This document shows, one piece after another, positions 1-9,825 of a DNA stretch of 64,000 nucleotides. The stretch comes from Rhodothermus marinus DSM 4252 (GTDB lineage Bacteria; Bacteroidota; Rhodothermia; Rhodothermales; Rhodothermaceae), in NCBI RefSeq assembly GCF_000024845.1, contig NC_013501.1:1182001-1246000 (forward strand), in the 5' to 3' direction. Position 1 is the first letter of the stretch. Every line of letters begins with the position of its first letter. The notes beneath the pieces were generated by a model. It did not search any database, was not told where the DNA came from, and was given only the letters and a program-made list of their open reading frames with translations. A program made the position numbers and the translations under genes.

Positions 1-1
1 C

Positions 2-1198
2 CGTGGCGTTGTCGAGATCATCCCGGAAGAGGAGCTGGTCCAGAAGCTGGAGCGCTCCTACCGTACCGGCAAGCCGCTGATCGTCAAGCTGGGCTGCGAT
101 CCCAGCCGGCCCGACCTGCACCTGGGTCATGCCGTCGTACTGCGCAAGCTCCGGCAGTTTCAGGACCTGGGCCACCAGGCCGTGCTGATCATCGGCGACT
201 TTACGGCGATGATCGGCGATCCGACCGGCCGATCCAAGACGCGCCCGGCGCTGACGCTCGAAGAAACGCGGGCCAACGGCCGCACCTACTTCGAACAGGC
301 CGCCAAAATTCTCGACCCCGAGCGGACGATCATCCGCTACAACTCGGAATGGCTCGGCCGGATGACCTTCCGGGACGTGATCGAGCTGGCGGCCAAGTAC
401 ACGGTGGCCCGCATGCTGGAGCGCGACGATTTCGAGAAGCGCTATAAGGCCGGCGAGCCGATCGGCATTCACGAATTTCTGTATCCGCTGGCCCAGGCCA
501 TGGACTCGGTGGAGATTCAGGCCGACGTGGAGCTGGGCGGCACCGACCAGCGCTTCAACCTGCTCGTAGGGCGCGACATCCAGCAGGCATACGGCCAGGA
601 GCCGCAGGTATGCCTGCTCATGCCGATCCTGGAGGGGACCGACGGCGTCGAGAAGATGTCGAAGTCGCTGGACAACTACATCGGGATCACCGAGCCGCCC
701 GAGGAAATGTACGGCAAGGTGCTCTCGATCCCGGATCACCTCATCTATCGCTATTTCGAGCTGGCCACGGACATCCCCACCGAGGAGCTTCCGGCCAAAA
801 AAGAATTTGCCGAGCGTGATCCGCGCAACGCCAAGCACGAGCTGGCCTGGACGATCGTGCGCATGTACCATGGCGAGGAGGCCGCCAACCGGGCGCGGGA
901 GCACTTCGAGCGCACGATCATCCGGGGCGAAGCGCCCGAGGATCTGGAGCCGTTCCGTCCCACGCCGGACGAAGGCACACGCATCGCGCTGGTCAACCTG
1001 ATCGTGCAGGCCGAGCTGGCTTCGTCCAAGAGCGAGGCCCGGCGGCTGATCCGGCAGGGGGCCGTTTCGATCGACGGCGAGCGCGTCACCGACGAGCACC
1101 TGGAGATCGACCTGGCGCAGCGGGCTCCCTTCGTGCTCAAGGTGGGCAAGCGCCGCTTTGCCCGGGTGGTGTGGGACGAGGCGCAGCAGCCGGCCTGA
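2..1198 (+). CDS. tyrS: Tyrosyl-tRNA synthetase, 5' end cut off by the window
   Basis: Class I aminoacyl-tRNA synthetase that charges tRNA-Tyr in the cytoplasm. The frame is open from base 2 and gives 398 residues; the family has about 400-420, so only some 10-20 N-terminal residues are missing. The HIGH-type motif reads [10 protein letters not shown] near visible residue 40, followed by [18 protein letters not shown]. The KMSKS loop is intact ([15 protein letters not shown], bases about 640-690). The C-terminal 60 residues look like the S4 RNA-binding domain ([21 protein letters not shown]). The in-frame GTG at 182 is internal, because the HIGH motif lies upstream of it. It converges with purE, with only 6 bases between the stops. 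Confidence 0.96.
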   Translation, partial: RGVVEIIPEEELVQKLERSYRTGKPLIVKLGCDPSRPDLHLGHAVVLRKLRQFQDLGHQAVLIIGDFTAMIGDPTGRSKTRPALTLEETRANGRTYFEQAAKILDPERTIIRYNSEWLGRMTFRDVIELAAKYTVARMLERDDFEKRYKAGEPIGIHEFLYPLAQAMDSVEIQADVELGGTDQRFNLLVGRDIQQAYGQEPQVCLLMPILEGTDGVEKMSKSLDNYIGITEPPEEMYGKVLSIPDHLIYRYFELATDIPTEELPAKKEFAERDPRNAKHELAWTIVRMYHGEEAANRAREHFERTIIRGEAPEDLEPFRPTPDEGTRIALVNLIVQAELASSKSEARRLIRQGAVSIDGERVTDEHLEIDLAQRAPFVLKVGKRRFARVVWDEAQQPA

Positions 1199-1204
1199 CG
1201 AGGC

Positions 1205-1720
1205 TCAGGACTCCGGTGCGAAGCGGGCCTGCACACGGGCGTCCATCTGCTCGACCTTTTCGATGAGGGCCTGCTTGTAGGCCACGACCCGCTGCAGCAG
1301 TTCGGGATCGCCTGTGGCGAGGATCTGCACGGCCAGCAGGCCGGCGTTGCGGGCCTGTCCGATGGCCACGGTGGCGACGGGCACGCCGCCGGGCATTTGC
1401 ACGATCGACAGCAGCGAATCGAGCCCTTGCAGGTGGCGGGTGGGGACGGGCACGCCGATGACGGGCAGCGGCGTGGCCGAAGCGATCATGCCGGGCAGGT
1501 GCGCGGCACCGCCGGCCCCGGCGATGATCACCTTGAGCCCCCGGGGGTGGGCCGTGCGGGCGTATTCCAGCATGCGGTGCGGCGTGCGGTGGGCAGAGAG
1601 TACGCGAATTTCGTAGGGCACGCCGAATTCCTCGAGCACACGGGCGGCTTCTTCCATGACGGGCAGGTCCGATTCGCTGCCCATGGCGATACCGACCAGC
1701 GGTGTGGTGGAAGCAGGCAT
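1205..1720 (-). CDS. purE: N5-carboxyaminoimidazole ribonucleotide mutase
   Basis: Catalyses N5-CAIR to CAIR in de novo purine synthesis, after PurK. The 171 residues match the usual class I PurE length. The N-terminal substrate-binding segment [16 protein letters not shown], the SAHRTP motif, and the [14 protein letters not shown] and [20 protein letters not shown] segments are all visible. The gene is on the minus strand, 17 bases downstream of the purK stop, so the two form a purK-purE operon. The ATG at 1720 gives a natural N-terminus of the usual length. Confidence 0.96.
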   Translation of the reverse strand: MPASTTPLVGIAMGSESDLPVMEEAARVLEEFGVPYEIRVLSAHRTPHRMLEYARTAHPRGLKVIIAGAGGAAHLPGMIASATPLPVIGVPVPTRHLQGLDSLLSIVQMPGGVPVATVAIGQARNAGLLAVQILATGDPELLQRVVAYKQALIEKVEQMDARVQARFAPES

Positions 1721-1737
1721 AGTGTCGGCAGGCTGGT

Positions 1738-2880
1738 TCAGAGGTAACGGGCGATCAGGTCGGCGGCCGTTTCGGCGCGCCGGCGTACGTCTTCTGGATC
1801 AGTTCCGGTAGCCGTCACGTGACCCATCTTGCGGCCGGGGCGCACCTGCATCTTACCGTACAGGTGCACGGCCACACCGGGGATCCGGAGCGCTTCGGGC
1901 AGGCCGCGCAGGTCGATCCGATCGCTGCTGCGCCGACCGAGGATGTTCACCATGACGGCCACAGGCTCCCGCAGTTCGGGCGAGCCCAGCGGCCAGTCGA
2001 GCACGGCGCGCACGTGGTTTTCGAACTGGGAGGTATAGCAGCCCTCGATCGTGTAGTGGCCGGTGTTGTGCGGGCGCGGCGCCAGCTCGTTGATCAGGAT
2101 GCGTCCGTCGGCCAGCTCGAACAGCTCCACGGCCGTGATGCCGATGCCGCCGACGGCCTCGACGGCGGCGCGGGCCACGCGCCGGGCCTCTTCGGCCACG
2201 GCCGGATCGATCGCGGCGGGCGCCTGAACCAGGTAGCAGCGGTGGTCTACCTGTTTCGTGTAGACGACCGGGTAGATCACTTCTTCGCCGCTCGGGCTCC
2301 GGGCCACCAGCACGGCCAGCTCACGCACGAACGGCGCCCAGGCCTCGACGAGCAGGCCGTCCTCCTGGGCCAGTTGCTCCCAGCCGGTCTTCAGCGCTTC
2401 GGGCGAGCGGGCCGTAAAGTTGCCGTAGCCGTCGTAGGAGCCCCGGTATCGCTTGAGCATTAACGGATAGCCGAACCGTTCGGCCGCCGCCAGCGCCTCT
2501 TCGAGCGTGGCGCAGCAGGCAAACGCGGGCAGTGGCAGGCCGGCCTCGGCCAGCACACGCTTCTGACGTCCCTTGTCGCGGATGATCCGGACGGTTTCGG
2601 CCTTCGGCCAGAGTGCGGTGTCTTCGGGCAGCACCGGCTCCAGCACGTCGGCCGGGGCCCACTCGCTTTCGACGGTCACCACCGTACAGCCCTCGGCAAA
2701 GCGACGCAGCACGTCCGGGTCTTTCCAGTCGCCCACGATCACCTCGCCCAGCCCTTCGGCCGGACCGGCCGGCTTCGGCACCAGAAACCGCACGCGCAAT
2801 CCCATACGGATCGCCGCCAGGGCCGTCATGCGGCCGAGCTGACCGCCGCCCAGAATTCCGATGACCGGAGTATGCACCAC
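1738..2880 (-). CDS. purK: N5-carboxyaminoimidazole ribonucleotide synthase
   Basis: ATP-grasp enzyme that makes N5-CAIR from AIR, bicarbonate and ATP, first gene of a purK-purE operon. The 380-residue product opens with the PurK nucleotide motif ([11 protein letters not shown]), then has ATP-grasp blocks ([31 protein letters not shown]) and a C-terminal barrel domain ([18 protein letters not shown]). I chose the GTG at 2880, which places the conserved motif about 8 residues from the N-terminus. A GTG at 2877 is equally possible, and a TTG at 2928 would add 16 residues with no family counterpart. It is divergent from the M20 peptidase; the roughly 200 bases between must carry both promoters, but I see no clear boxes. 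Confidence 0.95.
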   Translation of the reverse strand: MVHTPVIGILGGGQLGRMTALAAIRMGLRVRFLVPKPAGPAEGLGEVIVGDWKDPDVLRRFAEGCTVVTVESEWAPADVLEPVLPEDTALWPKAETVRIIRDKGRQKRVLAEAGLPLPAFACCATLEEALAAAERFGYPLMLKRYRGSYDGYGNFTARSPEALKTGWEQLAQEDGLLVEAWAPFVRELAVLVARSPSGEEVIYPVVYTKQVDHRCYLVQAPAAIDPAVAEEARRVARAAVEAVGGIGITAVELFELADGRILINELAPRPHNTGHYTIEGCYTSQFENHVRAVLDWPLGSPELREPVAVMVNILGRRSSDRIDLRGLPEALRIPGVAVHLYGKMQVRPGRKMGHVTATGTDPEDVRRRAETAADLIARYL

Positions 2881-3076
2881 CTTCAGACGTTCTACGCTTC
2901 CGAGAATTTCCCCAAACGGCCCTGGCAAAATACAAGGCCCGGCGCCCCGGGTGCAATGGCGAACTCTGCAAAAGGATGCGAAAAAGCGCTGCTTCAGCGC
3001 TGGTCTTCCAGAAGCAGCGGTTCGAGAAATGGTTGCAAGGCGGCTCGGAGGCGGCTATTTTGGGGAAAACCTGTCT

Positions 3077-4570
3077 ATGCGGATGATGCGCAAGCCGCTG
3101 CTGAAAGTCCTGATCGGAGCACTCGGGCTGTTGCTCGTGCTGATCGTCGTGCTGCTGGTGCGGGCCTGGCGGGTTGGGCAGCAGGTTGAATCGACCGAAA
3201 ATCTGGAGCCGCTGCAGCTCACGCTCGATGCGGAGGCGCTGGCGCAGCGGCTGGCCGGTGCACTCCGGTTTCCCACCGTATCCAATCAGGATCCGGCGCG
3301 CATCGACAGCAGTGCGTTTCGGGCACTGCACACCTACCTGAAAGAAAATTTTCCGCAGGTACACGCCCATCTCCGTCGGGAGATCATCGGTGGGCTGAGC
3401 CTGCTTTACACCTGGCCGGGACAGGACACGACGCTGCCGGCTGTGGTCTTCATGGGGCATCAGGACGTGGTGCCGATTGCCACGCCGGAAGCCTGGACAC
3501 ACCCGCCGTTCGGCGGCGTGGTGGCCGACGGGTTCGTCTGGGGACGTGGAGCGCTGGACGACAAGATCGGCGTGCTGGGCGTGCTGGAGGCCGTCGAGCA
3601 CCTGCTGGCCGACGGATTCCGGCCCGTGCGAACGGTCTATCTGGCCTTCGGGCACGACGAAGAAGTGGGCGGGCGGCACGGCGCCCGGCAAATCGCCGAG
3701 CGGCTGGCGGCGCGAGGCGTCCGGCTGATCGCCGTCGTGGACGAAGGCGGCTTCGTGGTGGACGGCGTCATTCCGGGCATGACGCGGCCGGTGGCGCTGG
3801 TGGGCGTGGCCGAGAAGGGCTACGTGAGTCTGGAGCTGACGGCCACGGCGCCGGGTGGACATTCCTCGACGCCGCCCACGCAGACGGCCATCGGGACGCT
3901 CAGCCGGGCCATCGTGACGCTGGAGGACAACCCCTTTCCGGCACGACTCGACGGACCCACCCGGGGACTGCTGGAACGGCTGGCGCCTTACGTCACCTTC
4001 GGACCGCGCGTGGTGCTGGCCAACCTGTGGCTTTTCGGACCGGTGGTGAAATGGATGCTGGCCCGCTCGCCGGCCGGCAACGCCAGCCTGCGCACGACGA
4101 CCGCGCCGACCATCTTCGAGGCGGGCGTCAAAGAGAACGTACTGCCGACGCAGGCCCGGGCCGTGGTAAACTTCCGGATCTACCCGGGCGAAACGGCCGA
4201 AAGCGTGGAGCAGCGCGTGCGGACACTGCTCGAAGACCTGCCGTTGCAGGTGCGCCGGCTCGAAGAGACGGTCACCGACCCGTCGCCGGTCTCCGATTTC
4301 GAGGGCGAGGCGTTCCGGCGGGTGGTGGCCGCCATCCGACAGGCACGGGCCGACGCGCCGCCCGTTGTGGCGCCCTATCTGGTGCCGGGCGCCACAGACG
4401 CCCGCTACTTCACGGCACTGAGCCCGAACGTGTATCGGTTCATCGGCGCGCAGATCACGCCCGAACTGCTCGCCACCATCCACGGGGTGGACGAACGCGT
4501 TGCGGTGGACGAATACGTGCAGGCCGTCCGCACCTACTACGCGTTGATCCGCGCGCTGAGCGGCCCCTGA
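3077..4570 (+). CDS. Membrane-anchored M20 family metallopeptidase (PM20D1-like)
   Basis: Zinc-dependent amidohydrolase/carboxypeptidase of 497 residues. Residues about 5-30 form one hydrophobic segment (KVLIGALGLLLVLIVVLLV), so the enzyme is probably anchored to the inner membrane facing the periplasm. Metal and catalytic motifs are intact: FMGHQDVVP, WGRGALDDKIG, AFGHDEEVGG, and a dimerisation domain with APGGHSSTPP. The long family form with an N-terminal anchor resembles PM20D1, which condenses or hydrolyses N-acyl amino acids; the substrate here is unknown. I chose the ATG at 3077, just before the membrane segment. An upstream start at 2861 would add 72 residues of low-complexity translation and overlap purK. 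It converges with the thioredoxin gene. Confidence 0.9.
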   Translation: MRMMRKPLLKVLIGALGLLLVLIVVLLVRAWRVGQQVESTENLEPLQLTLDAEALAQRLAGALRFPTVSNQDPARIDSSAFRALHTYLKENFPQVHAHLRREIIGGLSLLYTWPGQDTTLPAVVFMGHQDVVPIATPEAWTHPPFGGVVADGFVWGRGALDDKIGVLGVLEAVEHLLADGFRPVRTVYLAFGHDEEVGGRHGARQIAERLAARGVRLIAVVDEGGFVVDGVIPGMTRPVALVGVAEKGYVSLELTATAPGGHSSTPPTQTAIGTLSRAIVTLEDNPFPARLDGPTRGLLERLAPYVTFGPRVVLANLWLFGPVVKWMLARSPAGNASLRTTTAPTIFEAGVKENVLPTQARAVVNFRIYPGETAESVEQRVRTLLEDLPLQVRRLEETVTDPSPVSDFEGEAFRRVVAAIRQARADAPPVVAPYLVPGATDARYFTALSPNVYRFIGAQITPELLATIHGVDERVAVDEYVQAVRTYYALIRALSGP

Positions 4571-4573
4571 GGC

Positions 4574-5407
4574 TCAGTAGAGCCACATGTCGAACGTCCG
4601 GCGCCAGCGCTGCGTGACCGGATGGCGCGCGCCCAGCAGCGTGAAGATCGCCACACCGGCCTTGCGGGCCCCGTCGTCGTCATAGTAGCGGTCTTTGCGG
4701 AGCACGTCGATCAGCCGCTCGACGGCCGTGTCGAAGTCCTTGCGGGCCAGCGCTTCGATGGCCTGGCGGTAGAAGTCGCGTCCGGGGCCTTCCGGCAACG
4801 ATTCGGGTTGATCCTTCAGGCGAAGCAGCCGGGCGATGGTGCGAATGCCTTCGATCTGCTGCAGGTAGGCGGCTTCGGCGATGTCCAGGTTCTCCAGCAG
4901 CCGCTCCGCTTCGTCCGGATCGTCAAAAACCCGGATGCGGGCCAGCAGCACACGCGCTTTGTCGTTGCCGGGATCGGCCGTCAGCAGCTTCCGGAGCAGC
5001 GGTTCAGCCTCGGCCAGCTTCCCTTCGTCCAGGAGCTGTTCGATCTGCTCCAGCTGCGCCCGATTTTCGTCCGGAAGCACCTCGGCCAGCCACTGCTCGA
5101 TGGCGTACTCCGGCAGGGCGCCCACGAACTCGCCCACGACCTCGCCGTTCACGAACAGCTTCACGGCCGGGATGCCCCGGACGCCGTACTGCATGGCCAG
5201 CTCCGGATGTTCGTCCGTGTTGACCTTCACCAGCTTCCACTTGCCGGCGTATTTCTGCGCCAGGCGCTCCAGCACGGGGCCCAGAATCTGGCAGGGGCCG
5301 CACCAGGGCGCCCAGAAATCCACCAGGACGGGTATCCGGTAGCTGGCTTCCAGAACGTCTCGCTGAAAATCCGTTACTTCGTAAACGGCTGCGTTCGTAC
5401 CTTGCAT
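4574..5407 (-). CDS. CnoX-like thioredoxin/TPR chaperedoxin
   Basis: 277 residues: an N-terminal thioredoxin fold with an intact CGPC active site at residues 36-39 (FWAPWCGPC), then a C-terminal helical TPR-like region (LLRKLLTADPGNDKARVLLARI). This is the layout and length of YbbN/CnoX, which protects proteins from over-oxidation and hands them to GroEL. E. coli CnoX has lost the reactive cysteine pair, while this protein keeps CGPC and so may also be an active thiol-disulfide reductase (inference). Start: ATG at 5407 with GGTGGA just upstream; the longer TTG/GTG-type start near 5476 has no family support. An inverted repeat TGGTTTT/AAAACCA lies at 5421-5440 in the 80-base divergent gap. Confidence 0.88.
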   Translation of the reverse strand: MQGTNAAVYEVTDFQRDVLEASYRIPVLVDFWAPWCGPCQILGPVLERLAQKYAGKWKLVKVNTDEHPELAMQYGVRGIPAVKLFVNGEVVGEFVGALPEYAIEQWLAEVLPDENRAQLEQIEQLLDEGKLAEAEPLLRKLLTADPGNDKARVLLARIRVFDDPDEAERLLENLDIAEAAYLQQIEGIRTIARLLRLKDQPESLPEGPGRDFYRQAIEALARKDFDTAVERLIDVLRKDRYYDDDGARKAGVAIFTLLGARHPVTQRWRRTFDMWLY

Positions 5408-5487
5408 CGTTCCACCGGGTTGGTTTTTTCCGGAAAACCACCGGCGCCGGGCGCCGACAAGATTCAGTCCATCCACAGAAGTATGCC

Positions 5488-6627
5488 ATGCTGACAGTAC
5501 GTAGCGTTTTTCTGATCAGTCTGCTGATCGTTCCGGCCTGCACACCGAATTCATCCCCGCCCGCGGAGGCCTACGATCCGGCATCCGACTCGCTCCGCTT
5601 TCCGGGCGAGGTACACCTGCGCAACATCCGACAGCTGACCTTCGGTGGCAACAACGCCGAGGCCTACTGGAGCTACGACGACCGCTACCTGGTCTTTCAG
5701 AGCGACTGGGCGGCCATCAATCCACAGGGCTGTGACCAGATCTTTCTGATGCGGGCCGATGGCAGGCCGCTCGCCAACGGCGAGCGCTATCGGCTGCTTT
5801 CGACCGGGAAAGGCCGCACCACGTGCGCCTACTTTCTGCCGGACGGGCGTGTGCTCTACGCTTCGACGCACGCGGCCGGCCCTGAATGCCCACCCGTGCA
5901 GCGCACGGCCGAAGGGCGCTACGTCTGGCCCGTCTACGACACCTACGACATTTACATAACCGACACGACGGGCGCGGAGCCCGAGCTGCTCATCGGCGGA
6001 CCCGGCTACGACGCCGAGGCGACCGTTTCGCCGGACGGCCGTTACGTGGTCTTCACCTCCAGCCGGACGGGGGATCTGGAACTCTGGCGCTACGACCTGC
6101 AGACGGGCGAGCTGCTTCAGCTCACGCACGAGCTGGGCTACGACGGCGGGGCCTTCTTCTCACCGGACGGAAGCAAGATCGTCTGGCGGGCCAGCCGCCC
6201 CACCGGCGAGGCGGCCGAGCGCTACCGGCGGCTGCTGGCGCAGGGGCTCGTCGAGCCGACCGACATGGATCTGTTCGTGGCCGATGCCGACGGAAGCAAC
6301 CCACGTCGGGTGATCCAGCTACCCGGTTCGCAATGGGCGCCGTACTTTCACCCCGACGGCGAGCGGATCATCTTCGCCTCGAACCACCACACCGAGGGCG
6401 GGCGGCTGTTCGATCTGTTTCTGATTCGCCTGGACGGTACCGGCCTGGAGCAGATCACCCATTCGGGTACGTTCGACGCGTTTCCGATGTTTTCGCGCGA
6501 CGGCAAGCGGCTCGTTTTCGCTTCGAACCGCAATGCCCGGGGGGAGCCCTCGCGTGAGACGAACATTTTCGTGGCGGACTGGGTCGAACATCCGGAGCCT
6601 GTTGACCTGAACTTCGGCCGCGAATGA
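5488..6627 (+). CDS. TolB-like WD40/PD40 beta-propeller lipoprotein
   Basis: A 379-residue secreted lipoprotein with the lipobox LIVPAC (Cys at residue 18), followed by repeated PD40 blades: SPDGRYVVFTSSRTGDLELW, FFSPDGSKIVWRAS, HPDGERIIFASNHH, FSRDGKRLVFASNRN. This is the TolB-type propeller that usually binds a partner protein or a ligand in the periplasm. It is not TolB itself, because the N-terminal TolB domain is missing. Its stop overlaps the next start (ATGA), so the two genes are translationally coupled. Ligand and role are unknown. Confidence 0.85.
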   Translation: MLTVRSVFLISLLIVPACTPNSSPPAEAYDPASDSLRFPGEVHLRNIRQLTFGGNNAEAYWSYDDRYLVFQSDWAAINPQGCDQIFLMRADGRPLANGERYRLLSTGKGRTTCAYFLPDGRVLYASTHAAGPECPPVQRTAEGRYVWPVYDTYDIYITDTTGAEPELLIGGPGYDAEATVSPDGRYVVFTSSRTGDLELWRYDLQTGELLQLTHELGYDGGAFFSPDGSKIVWRASRPTGEAAERYRRLLAQGLVEPTDMDLFVADADGSNPRRVIQLPGSQWAPYFHPDGERIIFASNHHTEGGRLFDLFLIRLDGTGLEQITHSGTFDAFPMFSRDGKRLVFASNRNARGEPSRETNIFVADWVEHPEPVDLNFGRE

Positions 6628-7067
6628 TGCTGCGCTGGTTGCGACGCCATGCTGAGCCGGTTTCCTGGGCGTCTGCCTGCCGACGGGCCGTCCGGGGCGC
6701 CGCCTATCTGGACCGGGTCGATCCCGGCTGGTACCGGCACGTCGATCTGGATCGGCTGGAGCTGGCCGACGGCGCGCGGTGCGTGCTGGGCCAGCGCTAC
6801 GGGGCGTTCTTTCCGGGATTGACGCGGGCCGGCCTGTTGAACCTGAGCAGCGCGCCGCTGGGAAGCCTTTCGCCTGTCGATTATGGCTTTCTGTGCGTGC
6901 AGGTGGACGAAGCGACGCAGGCGCGCGACTATGCATTGCTCAACCGCGCCTGGCGCCGGGAAATCCGGCGGCGACGCCGGCGCGATGCGTCAGCGGCGGC
7001 GCAGGATCTGCCGGAGTTCGCGGGCGCGGCGCACGAGCGCGAGCCCGATGCCGCCGCTCATCAGTAG
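6624..7067 (+). CDS. Small unknown protein, tail-to-tail overlap with ccmF
   Basis: Up to 147 residues. The first ~110 look like a real conserved protein (AAYLDRVDPGWYRHVDLDRL, then RCVLGQRYGAFFPGL, then SPVDYGFLC), a pattern I have seen in short uncharacterised bacterial proteins. The last ~45 residues are Arg/Ala-rich. The start overlaps the preceding stop by four bases (ATGA), and a second ATG follows at 6627. The last 78 bases overlap the 3' end of ccmF on the other strand, so the natural C-terminus may have been lost and read-through into antisense ccmF sequence used instead. I do not assign a function. Confidence 0.65.
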   Translation: MMLRWLRRHAEPVSWASACRRAVRGAAYLDRVDPGWYRHVDLDRLELADGARCVLGQRYGAFFPGLTRAGLLNLSSAPLGSLSPVDYGFLCVQVDEATQARDYALLNRAWRREIRRRRRRDASAAAQDLPEFAGAAHEREPDAAAHQ

Positions 7068-9449
7068 AAAGCCGAGCCAGACCAGGTTGATCAGCGGCTT
7101 TTCGTAGGCCTGCACGACGATCCAGTCGTCGGGCATCACCTCGACGCCTTCGATGGCCAGCGTGATCTCGCCGGAGCTGACGTTCATGCCCGTGAACGTC
7201 ACGGCCAGGTTCCAGTCGCGCACGCGCGTCTGGATGTACTGCACCGAGCGATCGGCACGCACCAGATAGACGGGCCGGAGCGTGCGCGTCTCCTGCGTCT
7301 GCAGGTTCGTCAGGTGCAGTACGGCCGCCACTGCGATGGCCGTACTGTCGGGGAGCAGGGAGGGATCGACCTGCGTGTCGAAGCCCACGAAGCGGAGGGC
7401 GAACTCCTGGCGGCCGAGCACAACCGAATCGCCGCGGGCCAGCACCAGCTCACCGCCGTTCTCCGAAAAAGTCGAATCCTGCTCGAACATCTCGGCGGGC
7501 GAGACGGCTACGTACAGGTCCTTCCAGAACCCCATTTTGATGTCGGGGTGTAGGATCCATTCGCCACGGCGGTTCTGATAGGCTACCGGCTTGAGCGTAA
7601 AGGTCTGGCCGTCGGGCGCAGTAAACGACAGCCGATAGAAGGCATGGCCTTCCGGTGTGAAGCCGCGCCCTTCGTAGCGCACCTCGTAGCCGCCCACGCG
7701 GCGGGCCTCCTCGCGCACGAGCACGAAGTTGGTGCGCTCGTCGTCGCGCAGGGCCGGGGGAACGTCCCGGTGGGGGAGGGGCAGGCTGAAGCCGCTGGAA
7801 GCCACCACGCCCAGCAGCATCACGCCCAGGCCGATGTGCGAAAGCGCGCCGCCGGCCAGACGCGGATTGCCCCGGGCGATGCGCCAGAGCACCTGCAGAT
7901 TCCCGAAAAAGGCGAAAAATGCCGCAAAGACGAGCAGCAGAAGCAGCAGGCTGAAGCCGTAGGCCTGCCAGAGCTGCGTCAGACCGCCGAGCACGCCGGC
8001 CTGGGCCATCGGGCTGCCTGAAACGGCAAGGGGAGGACGCACCGTGTATTCGACGAACGGCGTCAGGAGCAGCACGGCCAGCGTGGCTACCACCGAGAGC
8101 GCCAGCGGTCGCAGCAACAGCCGGTGCGCCATCTCGATGTCCATCTTGTGCCACCAGATGAGCTGGGCCGCGCCCATCAGGAACGTGAAAACCACGGCCA
8201 GCGGAAGCGTCCACTGGTTGTAGAACGAGGTGGCGACGCTGGCCGGGTTGTCTCGAAACAGCTTGCCCAGGATGGGCGCGCTCGTGCCCACCAGGATCAC
8301 CAGGGCGGTGACGGTCAGCAGCAGCGCCCCGACGAAGATCAGCGCTTCCCGCGAGAGCAGGGGCGGCTCTTCGGCCGGGGCCGGAAGCTCCCGGTAGCGG
8401 ACAAACAGCAGACCGCCGCCCAGCAGCGCCATCGCGGCGATCCAGACCACGAGCTGGTTGTGCAGGCCCAGATCGACGAACGAGTGCACGGACAGATCGC
8501 CCAGAATACCGCTGCGCGTCAGGAACGTCGAGTAGATCACCAGCACGTAGCTGATCAGGCTCAGCACAAGGGCCATGCGGTAGCCGCGGCCGCTGCGCTT
8601 CTGGATGAGCATGGCGTGCAGGGCCGCCGCGCCCGTCAGCCAGGGCACGAACGAGGAATTTTCCACGGGATCCCAGGCCCAGTAGCCGCCGAACGAAAGC
8701 GTCTCGTACGCCCAGTAGCCGCCCAGCAGGATGCCCAGGCCCAGCACGAGCACGGCGAAAAGCATCCAGGGCATGGCCACGCGGATCCAGTCGCGGTAGC
8801 GCCGCTGCCAGAGGGCGGCCACGGCCAGCGCGAACGGTGCCACCATGGCCGCAAAGCCCACGAACAGCGTGGGTGGGTGGGCCGTCATCCAGGGGTTCAG
8901 CAGCAGGTCGTTGAGGCCGTTGCCGTCGGCCGGCACGAAGGCGGGATTCTGGCGGAAGATCGGCGCGTCCGGAAAGCGCTCGACGAGAAGCTGGAAGGGC
9001 GAGGAGCCGATCGCCAGGGGTCCCAGCTTCAACCCCACGATCATCGACAGCAGAAACGCCTGGCTGAGTGCCACGACGGCCATGGCCGGTGCTTCGAAGC
9101 GCCCCGACCAGCGCATGAGCCCGAAGCCGATCAGACCCGTATAGAGAATCCAGAGCAGAAACGAGCCTTCCTGTCCGGCCCAGAACGAAGAAATCAGGTA
9201 GTGCAGCGGAAGGTCGCGCGACGAGTACTGATAGACGTAGGCGTACTGAAACTGGTGCGTTAGGATCAGATAGAGGAGTACGGCGGAAGCCACCCCCGTG
9301 GCCCCGAACATCACGCCCCAGCTTCCCCGAGCCAGGCGGAGCCAGTCGAACGCTTCGCGCCGGCGGGCGGCCTGCAGATACGCCAGCCCGGCCAGCAGGC
9401 ACGCCACGAAAGCCGACAGGACGGCCAGTTGTCCCAGAACCCCTGCCAT
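6990..9449 (-). CDS. ccmF: CcmF-type cytochrome c heme lyase subunit
   Basis: Polytopic membrane protein of 819 residues, with many hydrophobic helices, from the heme-handling protein family. It carries the tryptophan-rich WWD-type segment (GGYWAWDPVENSSFVPWL) that presents heme to apocytochrome c, and the GQEGSFLLWILY and MTAHPPTLFVG histidine-containing segments typical of CcmF/NrfE. It is longer than the ~650-residue proteobacterial CcmF because of a C-terminal, probably periplasmic, extension. No other ccm gene lies in the window. Start: ATG at 9449 just before the first membrane helix; an upstream start at 9494 would add 15 polar residues. It converges with the preceding small gene. Confidence 0.92.
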   Translation of the reverse strand: MAGVLGQLAVLSAFVACLLAGLAYLQAARRREAFDWLRLARGSWGVMFGATGVASAVLLYLILTHQFQYAYVYQYSSRDLPLHYLISSFWAGQEGSFLLWILYTGLIGFGLMRWSGRFEAPAMAVVALSQAFLLSMIVGLKLGPLAIGSSPFQLLVERFPDAPIFRQNPAFVPADGNGLNDLLLNPWMTAHPPTLFVGFAAMVAPFALAVAALWQRRYRDWIRVAMPWMLFAVLVLGLGILLGGYWAYETLSFGGYWAWDPVENSSFVPWLTGAAALHAMLIQKRSGRGYRMALVLSLISYVLVIYSTFLTRSGILGDLSVHSFVDLGLHNQLVVWIAAMALLGGGLLFVRYRELPAPAEEPPLLSREALIFVGALLLTVTALVILVGTSAPILGKLFRDNPASVATSFYNQWTLPLAVVFTFLMGAAQLIWWHKMDIEMAHRLLLRPLALSVVATLAVLLLTPFVEYTVRPPLAVSGSPMAQAGVLGGLTQLWQAYGFSLLLLLLVFAAFFAFFGNLQVLWRIARGNPRLAGGALSHIGLGVMLLGVVASSGFSLPLPHRDVPPALRDDERTNFVLVREEARRVGGYEVRYEGRGFTPEGHAFYRLSFTAPDGQTFTLKPVAYQNRRGEWILHPDIKMGFWKDLYVAVSPAEMFEQDSTFSENGGELVLARGDSVVLGRQEFALRFVGFDTQVDPSLLPDSTAIAVAAVLHLTNLQTQETRTLRPVYLVRADRSVQYIQTRVRDWNLAVTFTGMNVSSGEITLAIEGVEVMPDDWIVVQAYEKPLINLVWLGFLLMSGGIGLALVRRARELRQILRRR

Positions 9450-9825
9450 GATCGCTGCTTGATTGCCCCGGAAGTCTCCAGAGCAGAAAGGCATTGCGTC
9501 GAAGGGGTTCCGAAAGAGCGGCTTTCCCGGCCGTGATTCACCAGATTTTTCTTGCCGGTCTTATATGTGATCGCTGATTTACCGGTGCATAAGGGTGCCA
9601 CACCCCGTGTGGCGGACGTGACCCGGCGGGTATGATCGGGCGGACACAGGGGTCCGCCCCTACAGGATAAGGAAAACGTCAAGGATCTGGTAGGGGCGCA
9701 CCGAAGCGTGCGCCCGTGCTTTCTCACATGCACGATGATTTCTCGGAAATCGTATGAGAACATGCTTCTGCGAAAGCACACGTCTTTAAGCCACGGCACG
9801 GTTTGCCGATTTTTCAAGGAAAGGG
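9450..9825. other. Non-coding stretch with repeats before the trp leader
   Basis: About 376 bases with no supportable gene. It holds the 5' region of ccmF (minus strand), a composite palindromic repeat at 9638-9751 (listed separately), and the sequence upstream of the trp leader promoter. Short open frames here are unsupported. Confidence 0.6.
9638..9751 (+). repeat. REPIN-like composite repeat, copy 1
   Basis: Two palindromes joined by a fixed spacer. GGGCGGAC/GTCCGCCC pairs 9638-9645 with 9652-9659, and GGGCGCAC/GTGCGCCC pairs 9694-9701 with 9708-9715. The 25-base spacer 9664-9688 (AGGATAAGGAAAACG...) recurs, 23 of 25 identical, in inverted orientation at 39231-39255. A third inverted repeat, GATTTC/GAAATC, lies at 9737-9742 and 9746-9751 and also recurs in the second copy. 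Confidence 0.85.

Noticed and set aside
2985-3002. Pair of AGCGCT sites upstream of the M20 gene as LacI operators
   Set aside because: They are far from the xylan genes and form a simple local repeat; more likely chance.
2321-4483. 720-codon minus-strand frame across purK and the M20 gene
   Set aside because: Covers two real genes and lacks domain features.
8124-9263. Long open frame on the strand opposite ccmF
   Set aside because: Its composition (His/Gln/Arg-rich, no domain) is that of an antisense shadow in GC-rich DNA; ccmF is clear on the other strand.
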